Assembly: GCF_025960875.1 (NCBI RefSeq)
Contig: NZ_JAODLR010000017.1
Location: 46,993-110,992 of the forward strand
Source: Crystallibacter permensis
Lineage (GTDB): Bacteria; Actinomycetota; Actinomycetes; Actinomycetales; Micrococcaceae
Direction of reading: 5' to 3'
DNA length: 64,000 nt
Shown here: one piece after another, positions 35,057 through 43,360 of the stretch
Numbering within the stretch: the first letter of the stretch is position 1
Layout of the letters: each line of letters begins with the position of its first letter
The notes under the pieces: generated by a model
What the model saw: only the letters and a program-made list of their open reading frames with translations
Told to the model about the DNA's origin: nothing
Databases searched by the model: none
Made by a program: the position numbers and the translations under genes

Positions 35057-36778
35057 ATGGCACGCTTTTTGGTTTTTGTTGTTCTGGCCGTGCTGGGCTT
35101 TATCACCATCGTCGCCGCCTCGTTCGGTTCCGTTGGCTGGTGGGTGTTGGCCGCCGTCGTTGTTGCGCTCTTGGTGATCGGGATCTGGGATGTGGTCCAG
35201 ACCCGGCACTCGATTTTGCGGAACTACCCCATCTTGGGGCATATGCGCTACGTGCTGGAATCCATCCGGCCCGAAATCCAGCAGTACTTTGTCGAGCGGA
35301 ACGTGGACGGGAAGCCGTTTAACCGCGACGTGAGGTCGCTGGTGTATGCGCGGGCCAAGGGCGAGAACAGCCATAAGGCCTTCGGCACGGAACGCGAAGT
35401 GAACCAGATCGGCTACGAGTACCTGATCCATTCCACCGCTCCGGTCGCGCCGCCCAAGCAGCATCCACGGATACCGCTCGGCGGCCCCGACTGCAGGCAG
35501 CCCTACGATATTTCGCTGTTTAATGTCTCGTCCATGAGCTTCGGTTCGCTGTCCAAGAATGCCGTACTCGCGATGAACAAGGGTGCGGCGCTGGGCGGGT
35601 TTGTGCAGGAAACGGGTGAAGGCGGCCTGACCAAGTACCACCTCGAGTACGGTGCCGACCTGATCTGGGAGATAGGTTCCGGCTACTTCGGCGCGCGGGA
35701 CAAAGACGGCCACTTCAGCCCCGAGACCTTCATACCGAAGGCGGCGCGGCCGGAGGTCAAGGGCATCAGCATCAAGCTTTCTCAAGGGGCCAAGCCGGGT
35801 CTGGGCGGGGTCCTGCCGGGTTCCAAAGTCACCGCGGAGATCGCGGAAGCACGCGGCGTGGAGATGGGCGTTGACTGCATATCTCCGGCCAGCCACAGCG
35901 CCTTCGGCACGCCGCGGGAACTGATCCGCTTCGTCAAGCAGCTGCGCGAACTCTCCGATGGAAAGCCCATCGGCTTCAAGCTGTGCGTGGGTTCGCGGGT
36001 GGACGTGCTCGCTATTTGCAAGGCGATGCTCGAGGAGAAGGTGACGCCGGATTTCATCGTGATTGACGGCTCCGAAGGCGGTACCGGCGCGGCACCCCTG
36101 GAGTACCAGGACAACGTGGGCACGCCGCTGACCGAGGGACTGATGCTGGTGCATAACGCCCTGGTCGGCGTGGGGCTGCGGGAGCGGGTCCGCATTGCCG
36201 CGGCGGGGAAAGTGGCGTCCGGCTCGGACATCGTCAAGCGGTTGATCGAAGGCGCGGATTTCACCATGAGCGCGCGGACCATGATGATGGCCACCGGCTG
36301 CATCCAGGCGCAGAAATGCCACACCAACGAATGCCCGGTGGGCGTGGCCACGCAGAACCCGCGGCTGGTGCGGGCGCTCAACGTCGAGGATAAGGGCCAA
36401 CGCGTCTTCAACTACCAGAAGCTCACCGTGGACGAGAGCGTGCAGATCATGGCGTCGATGGGCTGCAAATCCCCGGACGAGGTCTCGCCGCGGATGCTTC
36501 GGCGCCGCGTGGACCATCTGACCACGCGCTCCTACGAGAGCATCTACAACTGGATGGAGCCGGGCGAACTGCTCAAGGATCCTCCCCGCGGCTGGAGCGA
36601 AGACTGGAATTTGGCCAACGCGGACTACTTCCGCGAACCGCCCAAGAAGCCCGCCGAGGACGAGCCCAAGGCGGAGCCTGTACCAGGCAGCCCGGAGTAT
36701 GACCAAGCCCGAATTCCCGGCGACAAACACCAGCCCGAAGGCCAGGTGGGCCGGCCCGAGGGCGAGCTGGGCCGCTAA
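35057..36778 (+). CDS. FMN-binding glutamate synthase family protein, membrane-anchored
   Basis: A 573-residue protein. Two N-terminal transmembrane helices (FLVFVVLAVLGFITIVAASF and VGWWVLAAVVVALLVIGIWD) precede a glutamate-synthase alpha-type TIM barrel with FMN and Fe-S features: DISLFNVSSMSFGSLSKNAV, ISIKLSQGAKPGLGGVLPGS, VIDGSEGGTGAAP, and a Cys cluster GCIQAQKCHTNECPVGVATQ. It lacks the amidotransferase domain, so it is not a complete glutamate synthase. The ATG lies 6 nt after TAGACT (35045-35050), suggesting a leaderless message. The C-terminus is Pro/Glu-rich. Physiological reaction unknown. Confidence 0.9.
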   Translation: MARFLVFVVLAVLGFITIVAASFGSVGWWVLAAVVVALLVIGIWDVVQTRHSILRNYPILGHMRYVLESIRPEIQQYFVERNVDGKPFNRDVRSLVYARAKGENSHKAFGTEREVNQIGYEYLIHSTAPVAPPKQHPRIPLGGPDCRQPYDISLFNVSSMSFGSLSKNAVLAMNKGAALGGFVQETGEGGLTKYHLEYGADLIWEIGSGYFGARDKDGHFSPETFIPKAARPEVKGISIKLSQGAKPGLGGVLPGSKVTAEIAEARGVEMGVDCISPASHSAFGTPRELIRFVKQLRELSDGKPIGFKLCVGSRVDVLAICKAMLEEKVTPDFIVIDGSEGGTGAAPLEYQDNVGTPLTEGLMLVHNALVGVGLRERVRIAAAGKVASGSDIVKRLIEGADFTMSARTMMMATGCIQAQKCHTNECPVGVATQNPRLVRALNVEDKGQRVFNYQKLTVDESVQIMASMGCKSPDEVSPRMLRRRVDHLTTRSYESIYNWMEPGELLKDPPRGWSEDWNLANADYFREPPKKPAEDEPKAEPVPGSPEYDQARIPGDKHQPEGQVGRPEGELGR

Positions 36779-36847
36779 GCGATAGAGAAGTCCTCGTGTT
36801 ACGGCGCGGTTGAGTGCTCCGGGGTGCGGCGGGCAGAATCGGACGCA

Positions 36848-36929
36848 GAATCAAGAGTTCCAACCTTCGGCCCTGGCCGGTTGGACGGCAACCCTCGTAG
36901 CTGTAGCGGGGTGCCCCAGGTGAAGATTC
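36848..36929 (+). promoter_or_regulatory. SAM-IV (SAM-I/IV family) riboswitch
   Basis: GAATC and GATTC close stem P1. TCCAACC (36858-36864) and GGTTGGA (36879-36885) form P2. The conserved core CGGCAACC and GGGGTGCCCCAGGTGAAGA matches the actinobacterial SAM-IV consensus. An outer stem GGCGGGC (36828-36834) with GCCCGCC (36933-36939) extends the structure. It lies on the same strand upstream of the OsmC gene, so S-adenosylmethionine level should control that gene. Confidence 0.85.
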
Positions 36930-37000
36930 GACGCCCGCCCAAAGGGGAGGCGTAAGTATGGCGCCCTGCTCCGGCATGCGCCGACAGGAAGGATTCCACC

Positions 37001-37540
37001 ATGACTGAAACAGCTCTCCGTGATCTGGCCGAAGACCGTGCCGCCCGCCTCAACGAGGCCGGCGCCTTCTGGTCCGGCAAGATTGCCGAAGACACCGCGA
37101 ACGCCAAGCTGACCTTCAAGGTCGCAGGCGAGGGAACCGGCCCGGTGGCCACCCGCGTCACCGCCGGCAAGCACGAGTTCTCCGTTGACGAACCGGTGGG
37201 ACTGGCCGGTGAGGACACCGCCGCCAGCCCGGTGGAGTATGCCTTGGGCGCCCTGGCCTCCTGCCAGGTGGTGGTCTACCGGCTCTACGCACACCAGCTG
37301 GGCATCCGGTTCGACGAGATCAGCATCGATGCCGAGGGCGATCTGGATGTGCAGGGCCTGTTCGGGGCGGACGATAACGTGCGCCCCGGATTCAGCTCCG
37401 TGCGGCTCAGCGTGAACATCAGCGGTCCGGAATCGCAGGAACGCTACGAGGAACTGCGCCGCACGGTGGACGCCCACTGCCCGGTGCTGGACCTCTTCGC
37501 CAACCCCACGCCGGTCAGCGTGGAAGTCTTCACGAGGTAG
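37001..37540 (+). CDS. OsmC-family protein
   Basis: A 179-residue OsmC/Ohr-superfamily protein. The two redox cysteines are visible in ALGALASCQVVVYRLYAHQL and TVDAHCPVLDLFANPTPV. The Arg/Glu network typical of these thiol peroxidases is expected but not checked. The ATG has AAGGA upstream. Control by a SAM-IV riboswitch ties it to sulfur metabolism. It may handle organic hydroperoxides or sulfur-containing acyl substrates. OsmC proteins under SAM riboswitches have no established function that I know of. Confidence 0.9.
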   Translation: MTETALRDLAEDRAARLNEAGAFWSGKIAEDTANAKLTFKVAGEGTGPVATRVTAGKHEFSVDEPVGLAGEDTAASPVEYALGALASCQVVVYRLYAHQLGIRFDEISIDAEGDLDVQGLFGADDNVRPGFSSVRLSVNISGPESQERYEELRRTVDAHCPVLDLFANPTPVSVEVFTR

Positions 37541-37596
37541 CGGCTATTCCCCTTCTGCGCGGTCGATCGTACGCTAGGGCCAGGAGGTAATACACG

Positions 37597-37782
37597 ATGA
37601 AGGCATCGCCAGGAAACAGGATCATTGTCCGCGGCAGGACCGTTGAATCGTCCGACCGGCACGGGGAAATCGTCGAAGTCAGGGGAGATGACGGCGCTCC
37701 GCCGTACTTTGTGCGGTTCGACGACGGCCACGAGTCGGTGGTCTTCCCGGGTGGGGATTTCGTAGTCCAGCACAACCCCTAG
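37597..37782 (+). CDS. DUF1918-family protein
   Basis: A 61-residue protein (MKASPGNRIIVRGRTVESSD, RHGEIVEVRGDDGAPPYFVR, FDDGHESVVFPGGDFVVQH), a small SH3-like beta barrel of the DUF1918 family found widely in actinobacteria. RBS AGGAGG. Function is unknown. It resembles the fold class of the DUF2945 gene in this stress-type region. Confidence 0.9.
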   Translation: MKASPGNRIIVRGRTVESSDRHGEIVEVRGDDGAPPYFVRFDDGHESVVFPGGDFVVQHNP

Positions 37783-37820
37783 CCACGGGCCGCAGCCCGT
37801 TCACCGGCCGAGAGCTGATC

Positions 37821-37884
37821 TGAGGGCGGCAGCATGATGGTGCTGCCGCCCTCAGCGCTGCCCAGCGCCTGTGGCGCGCTGGGC
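37821..37884. terminator. Two tandem hairpins after DUF1918
   Basis: TGAGGGCGGCAGCA (37821-37834) and its complement (37841-37854) form a perfect 14-bp stem with a 6-nt loop. A second 9-bp stem (GCCCAGCGC, 37860-37868, with 37876-37884) follows. They lie 38 bp after the stop. Confidence 0.75.
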
Positions 37885-38032
37885 AAGAAGACCCAGCCAA
37901 CGCAACATGACCGTTCAGGGCGAAACATCGTAGTAATGTCGTGCAGTTACTCTTGCCGTGATCGGCGCCACCCTCGCGTCGCCGGCAATTTCCCATGCCC
38001 GAACGGCATATGAACGAGAAAGGGGCATCGGC

Positions 38033-39463
38033 GTGGCAGTATCACAACACGAAACCGAACCCTCATTGAAGAAAGTACTGGGCCGCTTCGACGTCCTCGC
38101 CCTCGGCTTCGGGGCCATGATCGGCTTCGGCTGGGTGGTCCTGACCGGTGGCTGGCTGGAGTCCGCCGGAACCATGGGTTCGGTGACGGCCATGCTTGCG
38201 GGCGGCATCATCATGGGTGTGGTCGGACTGACCTACGCCGAATTGTGTGCGGCGATGCCCAAGGCCGGCGGCGAGCACAACTACATCATGCGGGCGATGG
38301 GCCCGCGCCCGTCGTTCATCGGTTCCTGGGCCATCATCGGCGGCTACGTGACCATCGTGGCCTTCGAAGCGGTGGCGCTCCCGCGGACCGTTCAGTACAT
38401 CTTTCCCAACCTCAGCCAGATCAAGCTCTGGAACGTCGCCGGTTTCGACGTCCATCTGACCTGGGCACTGGTGGGTGCCGTTGCCGCCGTCGTTATTACC
38501 TGGATCAACATCCGCGGCGTGAAGGAAGCCGGCATTGTGCAGACCTTCGTGGTGCTGTTCCTGCTGGCCATCGGCTTGGTCATGATCGCCGGTGCTTTCA
38601 CCGGCGGCGAGGTCTCCAACATGGAGCCGTTCTTCAACGGCGGCATGACGGGCTTCTTCGCCGTACTGGTGGTGGTGCCGTTCCTCTTCATTGGGTTCGA
38701 CGTGATTCCACAGTCCGCGGAGGAAGTGAATATCCCGGCCCGCCAGATCGGCCGGCTCGTGGTGGTCTCGGTCATCCTGGCCACCATTTGGTATGTCATG
38801 GTGGTGCTGACCACGTCGTCGGCCATGCCGGCCAGCGAGCTGGCGGGGACGGACATTGCGACCGCGGACGCCATGGGCGCGATGTTCGGATCGGACATCA
38901 TGGCCAAGGTACTCATCGCCGGCGGTATCGCAGGCATCCTCACCTCGTGGAACTCGCTGCTGCTGGGCGCGTCCCGGCTGCTGTTCTCGTTGGCGCGCTC
39001 CGGAATGCTGCCGGCCTGGTTCGGCAAGCTGCACCCCAAGTACGGCACCCCTCATAATGCCCTGCTGTTCATCGGCGCGCTGAGCTTCCTGGCGCCGTTC
39101 TTCGGCGTGGAGATGCTGGTCTGGTTGGTGGACTCCGGCGCTCCGAGCATCGTGCTGGCCTATACCATGGTGGCGATTTCCTTCCTGATCCTGCGCCGCC
39201 GCGAACCGGAGATGGACCGGCCGCTGCGGATCGGCGGCAAGGGAAAGGGCGGCATCGGGATCGGCATCGCCGCGGCCGTGCTGGGTGTGGCCCTGTTCAG
39301 TCTGTACATGCCGGGGATGCCGGCTCAGCTGGGCATCGAGCCGTGGATCCTCTTCGGCCTGTGGTGGGTCATCGGGCTGGTCTACTTCTTCCGTGTGCCC
39401 GCCGGCATTAAGGCCGGACCGCTGGCCGAAGAGCACGTGTTGGAGCGGGTCCGCTCGCGCTGA
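38033..39463 (+). CDS. APC-superfamily amino acid/amine permease
   Basis: A 476-residue transporter with about twelve transmembrane helices. The start block LGRFDVLALGFGAMIGFGWV carries the APC glycine-rich helix 1. VVGLTYAELCAAMPKAGGEH and FIGFDVIPQSAEEVNIPAR are family motifs. The GTG at 38033 has AAAGGGG upstream and is preferred to a TTG 75 nt earlier. Monocistronic, flanked by hairpins. Substrate unknown. APC members take amino acids, ethanolamine or polyamines. Confidence 0.9.
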   Translation: MAVSQHETEPSLKKVLGRFDVLALGFGAMIGFGWVVLTGGWLESAGTMGSVTAMLAGGIIMGVVGLTYAELCAAMPKAGGEHNYIMRAMGPRPSFIGSWAIIGGYVTIVAFEAVALPRTVQYIFPNLSQIKLWNVAGFDVHLTWALVGAVAAVVITWINIRGVKEAGIVQTFVVLFLLAIGLVMIAGAFTGGEVSNMEPFFNGGMTGFFAVLVVVPFLFIGFDVIPQSAEEVNIPARQIGRLVVVSVILATIWYVMVVLTTSSAMPASELAGTDIATADAMGAMFGSDIMAKVLIAGGIAGILTSWNSLLLGASRLLFSLARSGMLPAWFGKLHPKYGTPHNALLFIGALSFLAPFFGVEMLVWLVDSGAPSIVLAYTMVAISFLILRRREPEMDRPLRIGGKGKGGIGIGIAAAVLGVALFSLYMPGMPAQLGIEPWILFGLWWVIGLVYFFRVPAGIKAGPLAEEHVLERVRSR

Positions 39464-39516
39464 TGAGGAACACTTACTCGCGCTGACCAGCACATGCTGC
39501 ACTGACCGCAAGACCA

Positions 39517-39589
39517 ACGACGGCGGTGCCTGCCTTTCGTCCCCACCCCGGCAACGTGCCGGGCGGGGAGAAGGAGGCACCGCCGTCGT
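39517..39589. terminator. Long bidirectional hairpin
   Basis: ACGACGGCGGTGCCT (39517-39531) and its exact complement (39575-39589) form a 15-bp stem, and a second inner stem (CCCGGCA with TGCCGGG) lies within the 43-nt loop. It separates the convergent APC permease and the small gene ending at 39592. Confidence 0.75.
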
Positions 39590-39591
39590 AC

Positions 39592-39771
39592 TCAATAGCG
39601 GTACGGGTTGTCTTCGGCGGTGCCGTGGCGGGCGTGCTCGAAGCCTTCTTGCCAGGCATCCCGGACAGCATGGGTCAGCTCCGACAGCAGCCGGTACGAG
39701 GGGTGGTCGGGGCCAACCCAGAGCATTTCTTCCTGCGCCCGGTCAAGAATCCCGTGGATCTGTTCGCTCAG
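39592..39771 (-). CDS. Small protein, 59 residues, possible CTG start coupled to the upstream gene
   Basis: Reading leftward from 39771, an open frame encodes SEQIHGILDRAQEEMLWVGP, DHPSYRLLSELTHAVRDAWQ, EGFEHARHGTAEDNPYRY and a stop at 39592. It looks protein-like: amphipathic helices, normal codon use. There is no ATG, GTG or TTG in this frame, but a CTG overlaps the stop of the 39768-39956 gene (CTGA) and has GAGGAG about 6 nt upstream. The open frame continues further upstream without a stop, so a longer product or a frameshift fusion cannot be excluded. No family recognised. Confidence 0.4.
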   Translation of the reverse strand: MSEQIHGILDRAQEEMLWVGPDHPSYRLLSELTHAVRDAWQEGFEHARHGTAEDNPYRY

Positions 39772-39956
39772 TGCTTTCTCCTCAGGGCGCCCATGATTTT
39801 CCCGCCGATGCCACCGTGTTCCGTGCTTGCTGCTCCGGGCGATCCATAAGTACCGCGCGTTCTGCCCCGAGTGCTGCCGGGAGTATGCCCGGTGCCCATC
39901 CTGCCCTTGCCGCCCAACCGCTCGGCGGCCCGCTTGATCCTGTTACCTATACCCAT
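39768..39956 (-). CDS. Hypothetical small basic protein, 62 residues
   Basis: ATG at 39956 with AGGAG about 8 nt upstream. Product MGIGNRIKRAAERLGGKGRM then a Gly/Thr/Arg-rich middle and KIMGALRRKH. It is cationic and low complexity, possibly a nucleic-acid- or membrane-binding peptide. The N-terminus superficially resembles CsbD-like proteins, but I would not assign it. Its stop overlaps the CTG of the next small open frame. Confidence 0.6.
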   Translation of the reverse strand: MGIGNRIKRAAERLGGKGRMGTGHTPGSTRGRTRGTYGSPGAASTEHGGIGGKIMGALRRKH

Positions 39957-40051
39957 GGTGTTTCTCCTATGGCTGGCAGTGCCCGCCCGCAAGGACGCCG
40001 ACAGGTCACGCCACTATCTTAAGTCCGGGTATGGGCAAGCGCACTAGGGAG

Positions 40052-40381
40052 TCAGGTCATAGTGCCGGAGGTGGCTACCGCGCCGAAAATGCCGAAGACG
40101 AAGATGAACAGCAGCACCCAGCCCAGCAGCATGAGGCCGTTGAGCACCAGTCCGGCGACCGCCATTCCCCTGCCCGCGGGTTCCTTGCTCAGGCCGACCA
40201 GGCCGAAAATGAATCCCACAATGGGCACCACGAAAGTGAACCCGAGAAACAGCGAGACCAGCCCCAGCACCATGGCCGTGACGCTGGCGCCCTTCGGCTG
40301 GGGCTGGACGTAGAACTGTTGGTAGACCGGCGCCGGATGCTGCGGCGCGGGCAGATTCGACGGCTGGTACGGATTGGACAT
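40052..40381 (-). CDS. DUF4190-domain membrane protein
   Basis: A 109-residue protein with a Pro/Gln/Tyr-rich cytoplasmic N-terminus (MSNPYQPSNLPAPQHPAPVY) and two hydrophobic helices in the DUF4190 arrangement (ASVTAMVLGLVSLFLGFTFV, VPIVGFIFGLVGLSKEPAGR, GMAVAGLVLNGLMLLGWVLL). Function unknown. ATG with GGGGGTCAGC upstream. Confidence 0.83.
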   Translation of the reverse strand: MSNPYQPSNLPAPQHPAPVYQQFYVQPQPKGASVTAMVLGLVSLFLGFTFVVPIVGFIFGLVGLSKEPAGRGMAVAGLVLNGLMLLGWVLLFIFVFGIFGAVATSGTMT

Positions 40382-40482
40382 GCTGACCCCCGGAGGTAGT
40401 GCTGAAAGGTTTTATCCAGCGTATCGCCGCCGTCGGACAGTCAGCGCACTGTTACCGGCTGCAGTCCTCCCAGCCGGCTAGC

Positions 40483-42159
40483 TCATGACACAGGCTCTTG
40501 AGCGTCCTGGACTGCTGCAGCCTGAAGGGCGGAGGCGCGGAGATCCGCTTTCATCACCTTGCCGGTGGAGGTGCGCGGCAGCTCGTCGGTGAACAGGATC
40601 CGGTCGGGCAGCTTGAAGCCGGCCAGCCGTTCCCGCAGGTGATCGCGCAGGCGCGCATCATTGACGGAGGCGGTGCTGCTGCGGATCACGAAGGCCATCG
40701 GCCGCTCGCCCCACTTTTCGTGCGGAACACCGACGACGGCGGCATCCAGCACGTCGGGGTGGGAGACAATGGCTTGCTCGACTTCGATCGTCGAGATGTT
40801 TTCGCCGCCGGAGATGATGATGTCCTTGGCCCGGTCCTTGAGCTGGATGTAGCCGTCGGGATGCATGACACCCAGGTCGCCGGTATGGAACCAGCCGCCG
40901 TGGAACGCCTCCGCGGTGGCTTCCTCATCCTTGTAGTACCCGAGCATGACATTGTTGCCGCGCAGGACGATCTCGCCGATGCTGTTCCCATCCGCGGGCA
41001 CGTCGTTCATGTCCGGATCCACCACCCGGGCACTGTCCGCCTGCAGCATGCCCACGCCCTGGCGCGAGACCTTCTCGGCCCGTTCCGCGGCCGGGAGCGA
41101 GTCCCACTCCGGCTGGTGCTCGCAGATGGTGTTCGGCCCGTACACCTCGGTCAATCCGTACACGTGGACAACCGTGATTCCAAGGGCTTCGAGCTTGCCG
41201 ATGATGGTTGGCGACGGCGGTGCTCCCGCCGTCGTGAGCCGCAGCGGCGACTCCAACGGGTGCGCCTGTTCGGCTTCGGCGATGATGTTGCAGACAGTCG
41301 GCGCTCCGCACAGGTTGGTGATGCCCTGGTTGTCGACGGCGTCCCAGACGGCATCGGCGCGGACGCCGCGCAGGCACACATGCGTGCCGGCAGCGGCGGT
41401 GACGGCCCACGGGGTGCACCAGCCGTTGCAATGGAACATCGGCAGCGTCCATAGGTAGCGGGTGTCGCCGGTGAAACCGTTGTGGAAGGTCTCGCCGAGG
41501 GCATTCAGGTAGGCGCCGCGGTGCGAGTAGAGCACGCCTTTGGGCCGTCCAGTGGTTCCCGAGGTGTAGTTCAGCGTGATCGGGGTGCGCTCATCAACCA
41601 CGCCCCACGGCAGATCCGGCGCCTCCGGTGCCGAGGCCAGGAACTGTTCGTAGCCGGTTGTCGCGGCGGTTCTGGCATCGCTGGTCGCAGCCACGGGTTG
41701 GGCCGGTGCGACGGTGCTGTCGGAGACTTCCACGATTTCGGCGAGTTCGGGCAGCTGCGCCTGCAGCCCTGCCAGCGACCCCAGGAATTCGGAGTCCACG
41801 AACACGAGTTTGGACTCCGAATGTTCCAGAATGTAATGGATTTCCCGCGGCGAAAGACGGGTGTTGAGCGCCACCAGCACGCCGCCGGCCAGCGGCACAG
41901 CGAAGTGCGCGATCAGCAGTTCAGGGACATTCGGGCAAAGGAACGCCACACGGTCGCCCGGCTCGATCCGGTTCCTGATCGCCTTGGCCAGCCGCTGGGC
42001 TTCGTTGGCGAAATCCTGGTAGCTGTAGCTGCGGTCGCCGTGGATGATGGCGGTCTTGCGGCCGAACACTTCGGCGGATCGCTGCAGGAAACGCAGCGGG
42101 CTCAGGGGAGTGTCGTTGGCAGCCTGAATGTCGGCGGGAATTACTGACGTCACTGTCAT
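40483..42159 (-). CDS. Acyl-CoA synthetase (AMP-forming)
   Basis: A 558-residue ANL-superfamily ligase. Motifs: [20 protein letters not shown] (P-loop), [52 protein letters not shown] and the C-terminal [14 protein letters not shown] with the catalytic Lys. The overall pattern resembles AlkK/medium-chain and DmdB-like ligases. It is the last gene of the beta-oxidation operon, 19 bp after the acyl-CoA dehydrogenase, and activates the fatty (or aryl-alkanoic) acid substrate of that pathway. Confidence 0.92.
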   Translation of the reverse strand: MTVTSVIPADIQAANDTPLSPLRFLQRSAEVFGRKTAIIHGDRSYSYQDFANEAQRLAKAIRNRIEPGDRVAFLCPNVPELLIAHFAVPLAGGVLVALNTRLSPREIHYILEHSESKLVFVDSEFLGSLAGLQAQLPELAEIVEVSDSTVAPAQPVAATSDARTAATTGYEQFLASAPEAPDLPWGVVDERTPITLNYTSGTTGRPKGVLYSHRGAYLNALGETFHNGFTGDTRYLWTLPMFHCNGWCTPWAVTAAAGTHVCLRGVRADAVWDAVDNQGITNLCGAPTVCNIIAEAEQAHPLESPLRLTTAGAPPSPTIIGKLEALGITVVHVYGLTEVYGPNTICEHQPEWDSLPAAERAEKVSRQGVGMLQADSARVVDPDMNDVPADGNSIGEIVLRGNNVMLGYYKDEEATAEAFHGGWFHTGDLGVMHPDGYIQLKDRAKDIIISGGENISTIEVEQAIVSHPDVLDAAVVGVPHEKWGERPMAFVIRSSTASVNDARLRDHLRERLAGFKLPDRILFTDELPRTSTGKVMKADLRASALQAAAVQDAQEPVS

Positions 42160-42178
42160 GCTCCTGGTTTGGCGGGGT

Positions 42179-43360
42179 TTAGGCGAAGGCGCTGTGTCCG
42201 GTGACCTCGCGGCCGATCAGCAGAGCCTGCACGCTTTCGGTGCCCTCGTAGGTATGGATGGATTCGATGTCGAGCAGATGGCGGACTACATGATTCTCCA
42301 GCAAGATGCCGTTGCCTCCAAGCATGTCGCGGGCGATGGAAGCCAGCTCGCGTGCCTTGCGGGTGTTGTGGTATTTCGCCATCGAGGCCTGCGTGGGCCG
42401 CAGGGCACCGGCCGCGTCCAAGGAGGCCATGTGGACGCAGTGCAGCTGCATGCTGGTCAGCTCGGCGAGCATGTGGCTGAGCCGTTCCTGGACCAGCTGG
42501 AATTTGGCTAGCGGTTTGCCGAACTGAGTCCGCTGCTTGGCGTAGTTCAGCGCGGCCTCGTAGACGGCGGTGGCGTGGCCGAGCGCGGACCATGCCACGC
42601 CCAGCCGCGTAGCGACCAGGACCGCTGAAGCATCCTTGAAGGTACGGGTGCCGGGCAGTACGTCGCCTACCGGAATACGGACATTTTCCAGCCGGATCCG
42701 GGCCTGGTAAATGGCCCGCAGGGACGCTTTGCCGGTAATCGTCTCGGCCTCATAACCCGGAGTGTCCTGCCTGACCAGGAAACCGCGGACATGGCCCTCC
42801 TCGTCCCGCGCCCAGACGACGGTGATACCGCCGACCGAACCGTTGCCGATCCATTTCTTCTCGCCGTTCAGCACAAACGCATCGCCGTCGCGCACGGCGG
42901 TGGTCTCCAGCGAGACGGAGTCCGAGCCATGGTCCGGTTCCGTCAGGGCAAACGCGCCGAACTCTTCACCCCGGGCGAGCGGCCCGAGCCAGCGCTCCTT
43001 CTGTTCCTGCGAGCCGAAGTACGCGATTGAACGCATGGCCAGCCCGCCCTGCACCGCAATCACGGTGCCCAGCGAGCCGTCGCCGCGGGAGACCTCCATG
43101 TTGACCAGGCCGGCGGCCAAGGGCGACATCGGCTCCTGCCCCGGGATGGCCAGGCCGTCGGAGAGCAGGTCCAGATCGCCCATGCGCTTGACCAGGTGGA
43201 GGGGGTATTCCGCGCGGTCCCAGTAATCGTTCATCTGCGGCACGGCTTCGTCAGTGAATGCCCGGGCGCGCACCCAGACCGCCCTGTCCGCCGCGGGTAT
43301 GTCGCGGAAGACGCCGTAATAGTCGGTGTCGAGCGGAGCGGAAACGTCGTAGTCAGGCAC
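42179..43360 (-). CDS. Acyl-CoA dehydrogenase
   Basis: A 393-residue flavoprotein. AFALTEPDHGSDSVSLETTA is the FAD-contact block, GEKKWIGNGSVGGITVVWAR the middle beta domain, and IARDMLGGNGILLENHVVRH with IHTYEGTESVQALLIGREVT the C-terminal signature. The catalytic Glu is likely the one in TYEGTES, as in glutaryl-CoA/isovaleryl-type members. I chose the GTG at 43360 (AAAGGA upstream), which overlaps the FadB-like stop by 8 nt. Confidence 0.92.
   Translation of the reverse strand: MPDYDVSAPLDTDYYGVFRDIPAADRAVWVRARAFTDEAVPQMNDYWDRAEYPLHLVKRMGDLDLLSDGLAIPGQEPMSPLAAGLVNMEVSRGDGSLGTVIAVQGGLAMRSIAYFGSQEQKERWLGPLARGEEFGAFALTEPDHGSDSVSLETTAVRDGDAFVLNGEKKWIGNGSVGGITVVWARDEEGHVRGFLVRQDTPGYEAETITGKASLRAIYQARIRLENVRIPVGDVLPGTRTFKDASAVLVATRLGVAWSALGHATAVYEAALNYAKQRTQFGKPLAKFQLVQERLSHMLAELTSMQLHCVHMASLDAAGALRPTQASMAKYHNTRKARELASIARDMLGGNGILLENHVVRHLLDIESIHTYEGTESVQALLIGREVTGHSAFA

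Noticed and set aside
35057..36778. Complete glutamate synthase large subunit
   Set aside because: The protein lacks the N-terminal glutaminase domain and carries membrane helices. It is the stand-alone FMN-binding family instead.
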